From: Muribaculaceae bacterium
GTDB taxonomy: Bacteria; Bacteroidota; Bacteroidia; Bacteroidales; Muribaculaceae
Length of the DNA: 64,000 nucleotides
Assembly (NCBI GenBank): GCA_022509205.1
Contig: JAFLTR010000006.1
Location: 1-64,000, forward strand
Direction of reading: 5' to 3'
The notes under the pieces are model-generated. The model was not told the origin of the DNA, did not search any database, and saw only the letters and a program-made list of their open reading frames with translations. The translations under genes and the position numbers were made by a program. Each line of letters begins with the position of its first letter. Position 1 is the stretch's first letter. Below are positions 18,001 through 25,475 of this stretch, piece after piece.

Positions 18001-20064
18001 GCTTGCTTTGGCTTTCAGATCAAGGGTGCCGCTCAGCTCACTCTGTTTTTCCGACATACCCAAGGCCAGGAGATCCACCTTGTCTACCACTGCCTTCAAG
18101 TCAGCAGTGTAAAGATCGGGGGCCACCGTTCCATCCCCCTTTATATTAAGTCGAAGAATTTCGTTGGGTGAATTCAGGGCAAAGTCATAGACACTGTTTT
18201 CAAGCGTCACATCAAGAGTTATATCGGAAAGGCCCTGCCCGTTATAATCCATATCGGCGATATCAATATGAATATCAGTGGAGGCAGTAGGCTTTGTGGG
18301 GTTGAAACCCGCCCCCTCAGCTATGAGGGTGGCATCTACCTTGCCGATCCCGATGTCGGGCATAAATCCCTTCACGTTTATATCATTTACAGTCACCGAT
18401 GCTCTATATTTCTCCGAAGATAGAGCCACACTACCATCGGCCACCACCGATCCAACAGAAGTCTTTAAATCAAAATCAATTGTATAGACCTCCTGCTTGG
18501 CAGTAGCTTCTCCACTAAGCGTGAGAGAAGGCAGTGAAAAGCCTTTCATCTCCAGAAGATTATCTATAATTCCGGGTTGCGTCACATCGCCCGTGAATTT
18601 AATATCGGCCACAAGTTTCTTCAAATCAAAGGCATTCCTGGCATATCCCTTTGCCTCAATCTTAGCCACATTTTGTATTCCGGCTCTTAAGTCTGTCAAG
18701 ACTATGTTGGAGAGTGAGCCGCCGGCCACCACATCGAAATTCAGCGGAGACCTGGCCGGTATTTTCTTTGTATAAGTTTTGAGATCGGGCATAAAAGCCT
18801 CCACATCGGGCCATCCCACATTTCCGTCGGCATCAAGATTGAAAATAGCATAGGGTTGTAGCTCCATGACGGCAAAAGGGATCGCAGCAGTTGCATTCAG
18901 ATAGGTATATGGGGTCTGAAGATACACGTCCTTGAGTTCAAGTCCGGTGGAATCCACTTCTATTAGACCCTTACCGTTTGTTACCATCAGACCGCTTCGT
19001 TCGTTGGCCGAGATAGCAGATATAGGTAGTTGTACGGTCGGCCCGGCATTATAAAAATTATCTAAAGTGATATTTACATCCGAGAACTGCAGGTAAGAGG
19101 GATCAAAACCTGGCAGTGGCTTTGCGTCTTTCACAGCGTAAAGCGCGCCGAAATCTTTCACACTCACAGTGTCGCCCCTTATAATCATTGGGGGAGCCGT
19201 GGTGGTGGAACTGTCCACCGGAGCCGGGTGGGTCTTTATATACTCGGGGGTAGGAGTCAAATAGGTTACATTTCCATCCGAAGTGCCCAGATAATCTGCC
19301 GTTATCAGATTTTGTCCCAGATCTATCACCCCGTTTCGAAGCTCTACTTTTTTAGAAACCAGAGAGAGGGTGTCGATAGTGGGTAGCATGGCCATGCCGA
19401 AACTGAATCCGTTTATCTGCGCGTCATGAAGCAGTATCTTCATGTTCAGGGGTGGTGTGACCGAGTCCGGCTCTGTCTTCTTTGCCCATACGTCCATATT
19501 CAGGCTCAAGTCGGCCTGCTCTATAAGAAGTCTATTGATATCAATATCCATTTTCTTGATATCCACAGAACTCTTGTCGTTGATTTCTATTAGGTTGGCT
19601 CTAAGTTTCAGGAGCATAGAAGAATCGGGCGCCATAATCCGGATGCCGGCTTCACGTAGTTGAAGGTCGTTGATATCTACATCCAGTTTGAAAAGCGGAG
19701 CCAGTTTTACATCGGCTATCACCTCTTTGGCATACACCATAGTGTCGCCTGTTGCTTCCACAACTGTGACTCCGTCAAGAGCTACATCAAGCGGCCACTT
19801 TAGCCTGAAACGGTCTATCCCGATATCCATTCCGGTAGATTTCTTGACTACCTTACAGGCTATATCCTTTACTAAAGTTTGAACAGGGGGAACATATAGA
19901 AGGACGGGCACAAGAATAGCAATGCAGACCACTCCGATTATGATCCACATAAAGGTCTTCAGCACAATCCGAAGCCATGTCGGATGTATCCAATGCTTCT
20001 TAACCTTTTTAGCCGGGGCTCCTTCAGGGTCCGGCATTCTGTTTTGGCCTGTCTCCTCTTCCAA
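15028..20064 (-). CDS. tamB: Translocation and assembly module protein TamB
   Basis: A 1678-residue protein with one N-terminal membrane anchor (about residues 33-57, TFMWIIIGVVCIAILVPVLLYV). A very long repetitive beta-rich periplasmic region follows, of the AsmA/TamB type that forms a taco-shaped hydrophobic groove (repeats of the kind LNGYLSCDSVGVYIPMMGSSVKFN and GDLTYFQNYLGDMRLNGQLYL). The C-terminal DUF490 domain is seen in QGDLMNPSFDIKATDDVRASV and SVNGWLANNVRGVDISLGVDQYG. It spans the envelope and works with the TamL barrel encoded next. The start overlaps nothing upstream, and the VanZ-like gene lies 50 bases before it. The assignment rests on size, anchor and the DUF490 end. Confidence 0.92.
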   Translation of the reverse strand: MEEETGQNRMPDPEGAPAKKVKKHWIHPTWLRIVLKTFMWIIIGVVCIAILVPVLLYVPPVQTLVKDIACKVVKKSTGMDIGIDRFRLKWPLDVALDGVTVVEATGDTMVYAKEVIADVKLAPLFKLDVDINDLQLREAGIRIMAPDSSMLLKLRANLIEINDKSSVDIKKMDIDINRLLIEQADLSLNMDVWAKKTEPDSVTPPLNMKILLHDAQINGFSFGMAMLPTIDTLSLVSKKVELRNGVIDLGQNLITADYLGTSDGNVTYLTPTPEYIKTHPAPVDSSTTTAPPMIIRGDTVSVKDFGALYAVKDAKPLPGFDPSYLQFSDVNITLDNFYNAGPTVQLPISAISANERSGLMVTNGKGLIEVDSTGLELKDVYLQTPYTYLNATAAIPFAVMELQPYAIFNLDADGNVGWPDVEAFMPDLKTYTKKIPARSPLNFDVVAGGSLSNIVLTDLRAGIQNVAKIEAKGYARNAFDLKKLVADIKFTGDVTQPGIIDNLLEMKGFSLPSLTLSGEATAKQEVYTIDFDLKTSVGSVVADGSVALSSEKYRASVTVNDINVKGFMPDIGIGKVDATLIAEGAGFNPTKPTASTDIHIDIADMDYNGQGLSDITLDVTLENSVYDFALNSPNEILRLNIKGDGTVAPDLYTADLKAVVDKVDLLALGMSEKQSELSGTLDLKAKASPEKWLYDVDLCLKDASFISDANYFAIPNDIDLIFKSTSDNVMADIDAKGTCINFEAKSGLKDLIDSFTAVGDSVGKQIAARQLNVEELQRNLPHFNLNIEAGGNGALADVLAGAGFSVNTLTGNVSNDTIITANFKALALANEKMRADTLTFSLKQRGELLDYRVHMGNRPNNPIGDFANVNLGGYVGENRLMLGFRQLNQKKEVGNRLGLTAVFQDSTVSIHFTPLKATIGYIPWTFNTDNSIDVNMKNLRIDANLQASSPKSSVLLKTEPGENGNDELHLALDNIQIQDFLQLSVFAPPITAAIDADVKVGYTEGWLYGTGNVGVHKFTYDRLNVGDFNLSLRAGMNDDGSTGARLGLKINGKTAISAKAMLVPDSLKVPQVKTMELDLTQFPLNIANPFLGKDVAQLSGCLNGEFDLSGNLKEPKLNGYLSCDSVGVYIPMMGSSVKFNQDSILVVDNVIDFNKFDIWGANQNPIEIDGTIDMSSLTSSVFDLKLNATNFQLINNDQRARCELYGKLFMDLHATARGPLEHFNINAGVNILKNTKVTYSIPQTTAQLTSHNTSDIVKFVNFNDTVLVMREDTVATPKFSMRILAGLNLEPGMQVNVIYPGATTTGSAKVEIQPSGDLTYFQNYLGDMRLNGQLYLGNGFASYSMPIVGEKKFVFNPQSYVLFQGDLMNPSFDIKATDDVRASVIENGNSRIVNFQVGVDITNTLQSPKIEFNLDTEDDMSIHNELQSMTPDARSMAALNMLITGQYSGAGVRTASSDLLQGTMYNILTSTVNGWLANNVRGVDISLGVDQYGNSYNGEAGSSTSYSYQVSKSLFNNRFKISVGGNYTTDAAADENFSENLISDISFEYLLKQTQNVTMYARLFRHTGYESILEGEITEMGGGFMLRRRLSNLKSLFKWGSTKPQFNLNQRQLQGPGALPGRPATTETKGDDKMNSATGEKNDTIVSHNDSIAIERKEPLQGAPENKDVNNKTEGDEK

Positions 20065-20114
20065 TATTGGTCAATCCCTTGCTCTATTCCAACCCTTTCA
20101 AATGTCAAATTTAA

Positions 20115-20531
20115 TTATTTATAGGGAGTTTGACACCATATTTTCTGCAAAAATATATACCCTACACCGAAAATGAAAGCTCCGACTGTATCTGAAACAA
20201 TATCTCCCCATTCAAATTCTCGTCCTAACCCCATTGAAGACTGTGCCATCTCTATTATTATTCCAACAATTGAGGAGAGAGAGGAACAAATCATAGCCCG
20301 GATCCACCCTGTCAGAGTCCAGCCATGTTTGCGTTGCCAGTCAAGCAGCATCATTGATGCTAATCCTCCGAACATTATACCATGTGCTATCTTGTCGGCA
20401 CCTTCAAACAAGGGGGGTGGTTCCTCTCCAAGTGGTTTTGGGGCCAGCGTAAGCCAAAGTATAGCCGCCAAAGTTAAAAAAGTGAATGTCCATGCCGGGA
20501 AACGCGTCAGAACCGGCTTCCATCTATCCAT
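20115..20531 (-). CDS. VanZ-like membrane protein
   Basis: A 138-residue integral membrane protein of the VanZ-like family. Four membrane segments are visible, starting with FTFLTLAAILWLTLAPKPLG (a typical VanZ N-terminus with the LAPKPLG turn). The family phrase ADKIAHGIMFGGLASMMLLDW and the acidic motif GIIIEMAQSSMGLGREFEWGDIVSDTVGAFIFG follow. VanZ itself gives low teicoplanin resistance, but the wider family has no settled function in Bacteroidetes, so no resistance role should be read into it. It sits one base from the gene upstream (stop of the 419-residue protein) and 50 bases from tamB, in an apparent envelope operon. Confidence 0.85.
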   Translation of the reverse strand: MDRWKPVLTRFPAWTFTFLTLAAILWLTLAPKPLGEEPPPLFEGADKIAHGIMFGGLASMMLLDWQRKHGWTLTGWIRAMICSSLSSIVGIIIEMAQSSMGLGREFEWGDIVSDTVGAFIFGVGYIFLQKIWCQTPYK

Positions 20532-20532
20532 C

Positions 20533-21792
20533 TTATTTTTTCAGTTTCTCCACTGCCTTATCCAGCGACTCTGTAGGCTCTATTATATTGTAATCTTTCC
20601 AGAAATCCTCATCCCAATAATATCCCACATTATCAGAGAAAATATTCCTTCGTTTCAGGGGATTTTCGAATTTCCGACCCTTGTCATGCAATTCCTCCCG
20701 ATCGGTCATTACCATTTCTGCACGTGAGGTATAGGTGGAAGAAAAGAGACGTTTCTTCCAGTCGCATTTAAACTTTATAACACTACTTATATAATTTATG
20801 TAAGATTTCCCGTCATTTACTTTATATGTCACGACACCCGACACTTCCAAAGGCTTGAAATGAAGGCCGGAAGGTTTCCGGTCAAGTATTGCTCGTGTCA
20901 CCTTCTCCTTGTCTTTCATGTCGAGTGAAAATTCCACCCTGCTTATTGTCAAGGTTTCTCCGTCAATATATATAATTCCGGTGTTTAAGGGATAAGACTT
21001 TGTAACTATCGGTTTGAAACTTATGGCATAATGGATCCTGTCGTCGATCATTGCCGGTGATTCAAGCTTGAATTCAAAATAGTCAAGTTCCTGTTCGGTA
21101 AAAAGATGATCGCCATTTTTGACAGCATCCAGATTCAAGGGCATGAAAGGGCCACCCATCAATTTCACCGACAAAGTGTCGGATGCACGCGGACTAACCA
21201 GACTCCGTCCCTTTTCTATCCTCACTTTTTCTCCGTAGGTGGAACGATGTCCGTAAGGTTTCTTCAAGACGTCTACTATTCCCTCTGAGATATTGATAAA
21301 ACGGTTACCTTTCTGCACTGTTTCCCGGTAGAAACCTTTCAACAGATTGTCTGAAGAAGCATAATTATCCGGTATTTTCCGCAATGCCTCTTTCACAATT
21401 TCTTTAGGCTCTCCTCCCAACACATACAGTTCATCCAGCACTTTCCCGGTTGGTTGAAGATAGATAGTTAAATTTTCGGTTTTCCCCTCAAACAATTTGG
21501 GTGAAAGGAACTGACTCTGATACCCTATGTGGTCGATCTTTAACCCGTTGCTGACAAATTCCTGAGGCACTTTCACATTAAAATACCCGTCGTCATTCGT
21601 TACGGTCCCGATATTTGAGCCCGGCACCGTGACACTTACATTTCCCACCGGTTTCCGGTTCTTATGATTTTTCACTAATCCCGAAAACTCAACAAGTTCC
21701 GGTTCCCCGCCATAAACAGTCACCGTGAATACTGACAATATTACAGCCACCAGACAAAAAATTCGAATCCTTTTCAGATAAAATATCCCCAT
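20533..21792 (-). CDS. Exported protein with carboxypeptidase-regulatory-like domain
   Basis: A 419-residue exported protein with a signal peptide (RIFCLVAVILSVFTVTVYG). Residues 34-115 form a carboxypeptidase-regulatory-like (CarboxypepD_reg) beta-sandwich, shown by FSGLVKNHKNRKPVGNVSVTVPG, IGTVTNDDGYFNVKVP and DHIGYQSQFLS. The remainder is beta-rich (GIIYIDGETLTISRVEFSLD, NDGKSYINYISSVIKFKCDW) with no catalytic motif I can name. Similar architectures sit in Bacteroidetes outer-membrane proteins of the DUF5686 group, but the long barrel of that group is missing. It may be the first gene of the transcript running through VanZ, tamB and tamL. Confidence 0.7.
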   Translation of the reverse strand: MGIFYLKRIRIFCLVAVILSVFTVTVYGGEPELVEFSGLVKNHKNRKPVGNVSVTVPGSNIGTVTNDDGYFNVKVPQEFVSNGLKIDHIGYQSQFLSPKLFEGKTENLTIYLQPTGKVLDELYVLGGEPKEIVKEALRKIPDNYASSDNLLKGFYRETVQKGNRFINISEGIVDVLKKPYGHRSTYGEKVRIEKGRSLVSPRASDTLSVKLMGGPFMPLNLDAVKNGDHLFTEQELDYFEFKLESPAMIDDRIHYAISFKPIVTKSYPLNTGIIYIDGETLTISRVEFSLDMKDKEKVTRAILDRKPSGLHFKPLEVSGVVTYKVNDGKSYINYISSVIKFKCDWKKRLFSSTYTSRAEMVMTDREELHDKGRKFENPLKRRNIFSDNVGYYWDEDFWKDYNIIEPTESLDKAVEKLKK

Positions 21793-21910
21793 CTAAATTT
21801 TCAGAAGTGCTTTTAAAACACAAATATAATGATAATTATTTGTTTCGCAAGAGAGTTATCTGTGTAACTATTCCGGAATTTCTGCGTCTTATAGTTGTAA
21901 GATTTATAAG

Positions 21911-22408
21911 ATGAGCGCCGAAGCCGAAAAGGAATTTGAAAACACCATAGCCAGATACGGTGGAATTATTACGAAGATTTGTTATTATTTCTCGACGGAT
22001 CCCGAAGAATTTAACGATCTGCGGCAGGAAGTTCTTTACAACATTTGGAGAGGATGGGAGAATTTCAGAAAAGATTCCGGACTCTCTTCCTGGATATACC
22101 GGATAAGTCTCAACACCTGCATCTCCTTCCAACGAAAAACCCGAACAAAAGGAAACACAATCTCTATCGAACAGGTGATTGACATTCCTTACGAGGAAGA
22201 AACCTCCTATGTGGAAAAATACAATTCAATGCATGCGCTGATACGACAGCTTAAGTATGAAGAAAGGGCGATGATCCTGATGTGGCTTGATGAAAAAACT
22301 TATGAGGAAATATCCGAGTTAATGGGTATAAACAGAAATACAGTTGCAGTGAGGCTTAAGAGAATAAAAGAAAAACTTATCAAACTGTCAAAAGATAATT
22401 TAGGTTGA
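21911..22408 (+). CDS. ECF RNA polymerase sigma factor
   Basis: A 165-residue sigma-70 family factor of ECF type. Region 2 reads DPEEFNDLRQEVLYNIWRGWENFRKDSGLSSWIYRISLNTC (around residues 30-70). Region 4 reads LKYEERAMILMWLDEKTYEEISELMGINRNTVAVRLKRIKEKL. The four-helix membrane protein gene begins three bases after its stop, with no intervening promoter. That spacing implies translational coupling and a sigma/anti-sigma pair, although the partner has an unusual topology. Its targets cannot be identified here. It is divergent from the envelope block on the minus strand. Confidence 0.92.
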   Translation: MSAEAEKEFENTIARYGGIITKICYYFSTDPEEFNDLRQEVLYNIWRGWENFRKDSGLSSWIYRISLNTCISFQRKTRTKGNTISIEQVIDIPYEEETSYVEKYNSMHALIRQLKYEERAMILMWLDEKTYEEISELMGINRNTVAVRLKRIKEKLIKLSKDNLG

Positions 22409-22411
22409 AAA

Positions 22412-22987
22412 ATGGATGAATTGGAAAATATGAAAGCTATGTGGCTCGAACTAAACCAAAGAGTCTCTGCTCTGGAAGCTGAGAATCGCAATCTTGCCAG
22501 AAAAGTAAGCAATGAAAAATACAAGTCGGCAAGAGACCGATTAATAAGAAAATATACTGCTTTTATAATAGTAGAGGTGATAATGATTTTATATACCTTT
22601 GCATTTATAGGATTTAATCCCATGGTGGTGGAAAAATACCGGATGGTCACCTGTTTTTACTGGTTGATATTCTTTCTTTTGGGGGTTGCTGTGGATTTCT
22701 ATTTAAGGCAGCGCTTGGTAGAACTTGACATCTATAATTCCTCCGTCAGGGAGATATCTTCGCAAGCGGCCCGAAGCTGGAAAATACATAAGCTTGCTAT
22801 CATTATCGGTTTTCCCATTGCAATCGGGGCGGTCATATTGTTTGCACTTGCCTTAGATGCAAATGAATTCACGATCTATGGTATGATTTTTGGAGCATTG
22901 ATAGGCGCAACAATAGGATTTTTCCAATTAAGAAAATTTCTGCAATACTATCGCCTCCTACAGACTTCTCCATCTGACGACATTTAA
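22412..22987 (+). CDS. Four-helix membrane protein coupled to the ECF sigma gene
   Basis: A 191-residue protein. The first 45 residues are cytoplasmic and look like a short coiled coil (MDELENMKAMWLELNQRVSALEAENRNLARKVS). Four membrane segments follow: FIIVEVIMILYTFAFIGF, CFYWLIFFLLGVAVDFYL, LAIIIGFPIAIGAVILFALAL and TIYGMIFGALIGATIGFFQL. It starts three bases after the sigma factor stop. By position it is the likely anti-sigma factor, with the coiled coil as the sigma-binding part. No known anti-sigma domain is recognisable, so the function is inferred. Confidence 0.65.
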   Translation: MDELENMKAMWLELNQRVSALEAENRNLARKVSNEKYKSARDRLIRKYTAFIIVEVIMILYTFAFIGFNPMVVEKYRMVTCFYWLIFFLLGVAVDFYLRQRLVELDIYNSSVREISSQAARSWKIHKLAIIIGFPIAIGAVILFALALDANEFTIYGMIFGALIGATIGFFQLRKFLQYYRLLQTSPSDDI

Positions 22988-23021
22988 TCATTATGTAAAA
23001 CAATAATCAAATTAATTTAAA

Positions 23022-23900
23022 ATGTTTAAAAAGATCTTTTTTATCCTTACTCTCACGATGTTGGTTTCAACATCCGTTTCAGCCCAGTTGCTTTATAAGA
23101 TAGAGGGTCCGAATGCCGAAAAACCTTCTTATATTTTTGGCAGCCACCACCTTTCCCCCATTTCAATAGTAGAAGAATCCGGAGTTATGGAATATTTCGA
23201 TCAGACGGATCAAGTGGTGGGAGAGATCGACCTAACACAAGACCCCATGGTCATTTCAATGGCAATCCAACAATATATGACAGCACCGGCCGACAGCACT
23301 CTTTCCGTACTGCTGAAAGGAGAAAACCTGGATTCCCTTAACATCCAGTTTGAAAAATGGGCTCCGATGCCGGGAATGAAATTACAGATGTTGGAGTCTT
23401 TGAAACCGATGGTGGTGACCACTATGCTTGCTGCGAAGATGAGCACGGAAGTTATGCCCGGTTACGATCCTTCCAATCAGTTAGATAGCTATTTCTTTAA
23501 AACAGGAGCTAAGGAAGGTAAAAAAATCCTGGCTCTCGAGACTCCCGAATTTCAGGGAGAAGTGCTTTTCAACAAGACTCCCTTGACCGTGCAGGCCGAA
23601 GCCTTGATTGATATGCTGAAAAATCCTGAGAAATCTGTTGAAACCAGCCGCCACTTGAGCGAGGCATATCAAAAAAGAGATCTAAACGCTATGTTGGAAA
23701 TGTCTAAAGATGAAGACGGGCATCCGGAATTCATGAAACAAATTCTTTTCGAAAGAAACAGTAATTGGATGGAGAAACTTCCTGCCATCATAGACGAAAC
23801 CCCCTCTTTCATTGTAGTTGGCGCCTTACACCTTGCCGGACCGGAAGGACTCCTTCAAGCTCTTAGCGACCTCGGCTATACCCTCACCCCTGTCTACTAA
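23022..23900 (+). CDS. TraB/GumN family protein, exported
   Basis: A 292-residue exported protein with a signal peptide ending at STSVSAQ. It has both family landmarks: an N-terminal GSHHLSP within LYKIEGPNAEKPSYIFGSHHLSP, and a C-terminal FIVVGALHLAGPEGLLQALSDLGY. These correspond to the conserved GxxH and GALHLxGxxG motifs of TraB/GumN (Tiki-like) proteins. Those are thought to be metal-dependent hydrolases related to the EreA/ChaN superfamily, but bacterial members are poorly characterised. It lies 34 bases after the membrane protein and may belong to the same transcript. A large hairpin lies downstream. Confidence 0.85.
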   Translation: MFKKIFFILTLTMLVSTSVSAQLLYKIEGPNAEKPSYIFGSHHLSPISIVEESGVMEYFDQTDQVVGEIDLTQDPMVISMAIQQYMTAPADSTLSVLLKGENLDSLNIQFEKWAPMPGMKLQMLESLKPMVVTTMLAAKMSTEVMPGYDPSNQLDSYFFKTGAKEGKKILALETPEFQGEVLFNKTPLTVQAEALIDMLKNPEKSVETSRHLSEAYQKRDLNAMLEMSKDEDGHPEFMKQILFERNSNWMEKLPAIIDETPSFIVVGALHLAGPEGLLQALSDLGYTLTPVY

Positions 23901-23979
23901 CGAGCTAAACTTGCTGATAAGTACCCGGGGTTTCTTTCTCTTTCCTATTCCTGCCGGGATATAAAGGGGATATAAAGAA

Positions 23980-24049
23980 GACGCATCGGACAGTCGGGAA
24001 TACAAGGGCCGGAAAATCCTTTATTCCTGTTATGGCTGTCTGATGCGTC
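23980..24049. terminator. Long stem-loop between convergent genes
   Basis: GACGCATCGGACAG (23980-23993) pairs with CTGTCTGATGCGTC (24036-24049), 14 bases with one G:T pair. Inside it a second pairing, GGAATACAAGG against CCTTTATTCC, extends the stem. It lies between the convergent TraB/GumN gene and GH88 gene and is followed by GGGCTTTATTA. A bidirectional terminator is the simplest reading, though it lacks a clean T run. Confidence 0.5.
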
Positions 24050-24086
24050 GGGCTTTATTACAGATTTATAGTAAAGTCGTGCTATA

Positions 24087-25367
24087 TCAGCGGGATTGTA
24101 AAGTAATTGATGCAGAAAGATTTGAGAGGGGATATGATAAGGAAGCAAGTGAGGAGGCAGAGGAATCTTGCATGTGCTTGAGTCGCAATAAGGCTTCCAT
24201 GTAGTAATAATCCGCATAAATTATAGAGGCATCTATCTCGGTGCCTTCCGGTTTATGCCCGGTGGCATGGTCGATAAAAGAAGCCTTGTTAGCAGCTGAA
24301 CGGTAGGCTGGTCCGCTTAGGGTGGCCAGTATTTTTTCAGCATCCGAACGATATTGTTCGCGATGATAGTCTGAACAATAATCCTGCAATTCTATAAGTG
24401 CAGAAGCCACTATAGACGCCGCCGAGGCATCCTTGGGACATTCCGGAATATCGGGATCATCAAAATCCCAGTAAGGCACCATATCTTCAGGCAACCGCTC
24501 AAGGTAGACATCTGCCAGCTTACAGGCGAAATCCCTATACTTCGGATCACGCGTTTCGCGAAACACCATAGTGTACCCGTAGATTGCCCAGGCCTGTCCG
24601 CGTGCCCATGTAGAATTGTTGGCATAGCCTTGATGAGTCATACCTTTTATGAACTCTCCTGTTTCCGGATTATATATCGCCACATGATAGCAACTGCCAT
24701 CAGGCCGAAACTGGTTTTCCATCGTCTTGTCGGCATGGCTCACTGCCATGTCATATAGAGATTTATTACCGCCGTTTCTCGATGCCCAGAAAAGTAGCTC
24801 CAGGTTAATAACATTGTCTACGATAGTGTTATGGCCTCCGAACATCTCAACGTTACGTGGCCATGAAAGAAATGTTCCCACATTCGGATTGAAGAGAGTT
24901 GCTAAAGAATCTGCAGCTTCCAGCATCACTTCCCTGCAATGGTTGTCGCCGGTGAGACGATAAGCATTCCCGTAGCTGCAGTTGATAAGAAATCCGAGGT
25001 CATGGTCATAGGGGGATAGGGTTGCCAGATATTCCAGTTGCGAAGTGTATTTTTCAGCTTCGTCTCGTATTTCGGGATCATTGGTCACCTCGAAATCATA
25101 CCAGAGGATTCCGGGCCAAAAACCGGAGCACCATTCTTCCTGAACAGCTTTTCGACAATTCCAGAGAGTGTCGGAGTCAACTATATTTCGAGGCATCATG
25201 GTATAATCTTTCTCACTTCCCCCAAGCTGGGTGAGGCTTCTGCTGATTTTTCCATGACAATAGGACAGGGCATCGTCAACATCCAGTGACAGTTCCGATT
25301 TTTTTTCGGAGCAACTTGCAAGAATAATACCGGATATTAATAGACTCAAAACTTTATATGGAGTCAT
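24087..25367 (-). CDS. GH88 unsaturated glucuronyl/galacturonyl hydrolase, lipoprotein
   Basis: A 426-residue lipoprotein (lipobox LASC, Cys19) of glycoside hydrolase family 88. These enzymes remove 4,5-unsaturated uronic acid residues that polysaccharide lyases leave at the non-reducing end. The (alpha/alpha)6 barrel shows both catalytic aspartate motifs: PYDHDLGF (Asp121/Asp123 region) and TIVDNVINLELLFW (Asp184). Other family phrases are WCSGFWPGILWY and QGYANNSTWARGQAWAIYGYT. It is the last gene of the polysaccharide-utilisation locus, 108 bases after the lyase gene. Together they suggest lyase action followed by hydrolysis of the unsaturated product. Confidence 0.92.
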   Translation of the reverse strand: MTPYKVLSLLISGIILASCSEKKSELSLDVDDALSYCHGKISRSLTQLGGSEKDYTMMPRNIVDSDTLWNCRKAVQEEWCSGFWPGILWYDFEVTNDPEIRDEAEKYTSQLEYLATLSPYDHDLGFLINCSYGNAYRLTGDNHCREVMLEAADSLATLFNPNVGTFLSWPRNVEMFGGHNTIVDNVINLELLFWASRNGGNKSLYDMAVSHADKTMENQFRPDGSCYHVAIYNPETGEFIKGMTHQGYANNSTWARGQAWAIYGYTMVFRETRDPKYRDFACKLADVYLERLPEDMVPYWDFDDPDIPECPKDASAASIVASALIELQDYCSDYHREQYRSDAEKILATLSGPAYRSAANKASFIDHATGHKPEGTEIDASIIYADYYYMEALLRLKHMQDSSASSLASLSYPLSNLSASITLQSR

Positions 25368-25475
25368 TGATCATGTTTGATTAATTGAGATCATGTTTTA
25401 TTTAATAATGATACGTTGCAAGAATCGAAAATCTCATTCTTTTCCTCCTTGCAAAAGATGGATAGAGTATCCTTA

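Noticed and set aside
25376-25415. Near-repeat GATCATGTTTGATT / GATCATGTTTTATT before the GH88 gene
   Set aside because: Short, AT-rich and imperfect; no clear role, could be chance.
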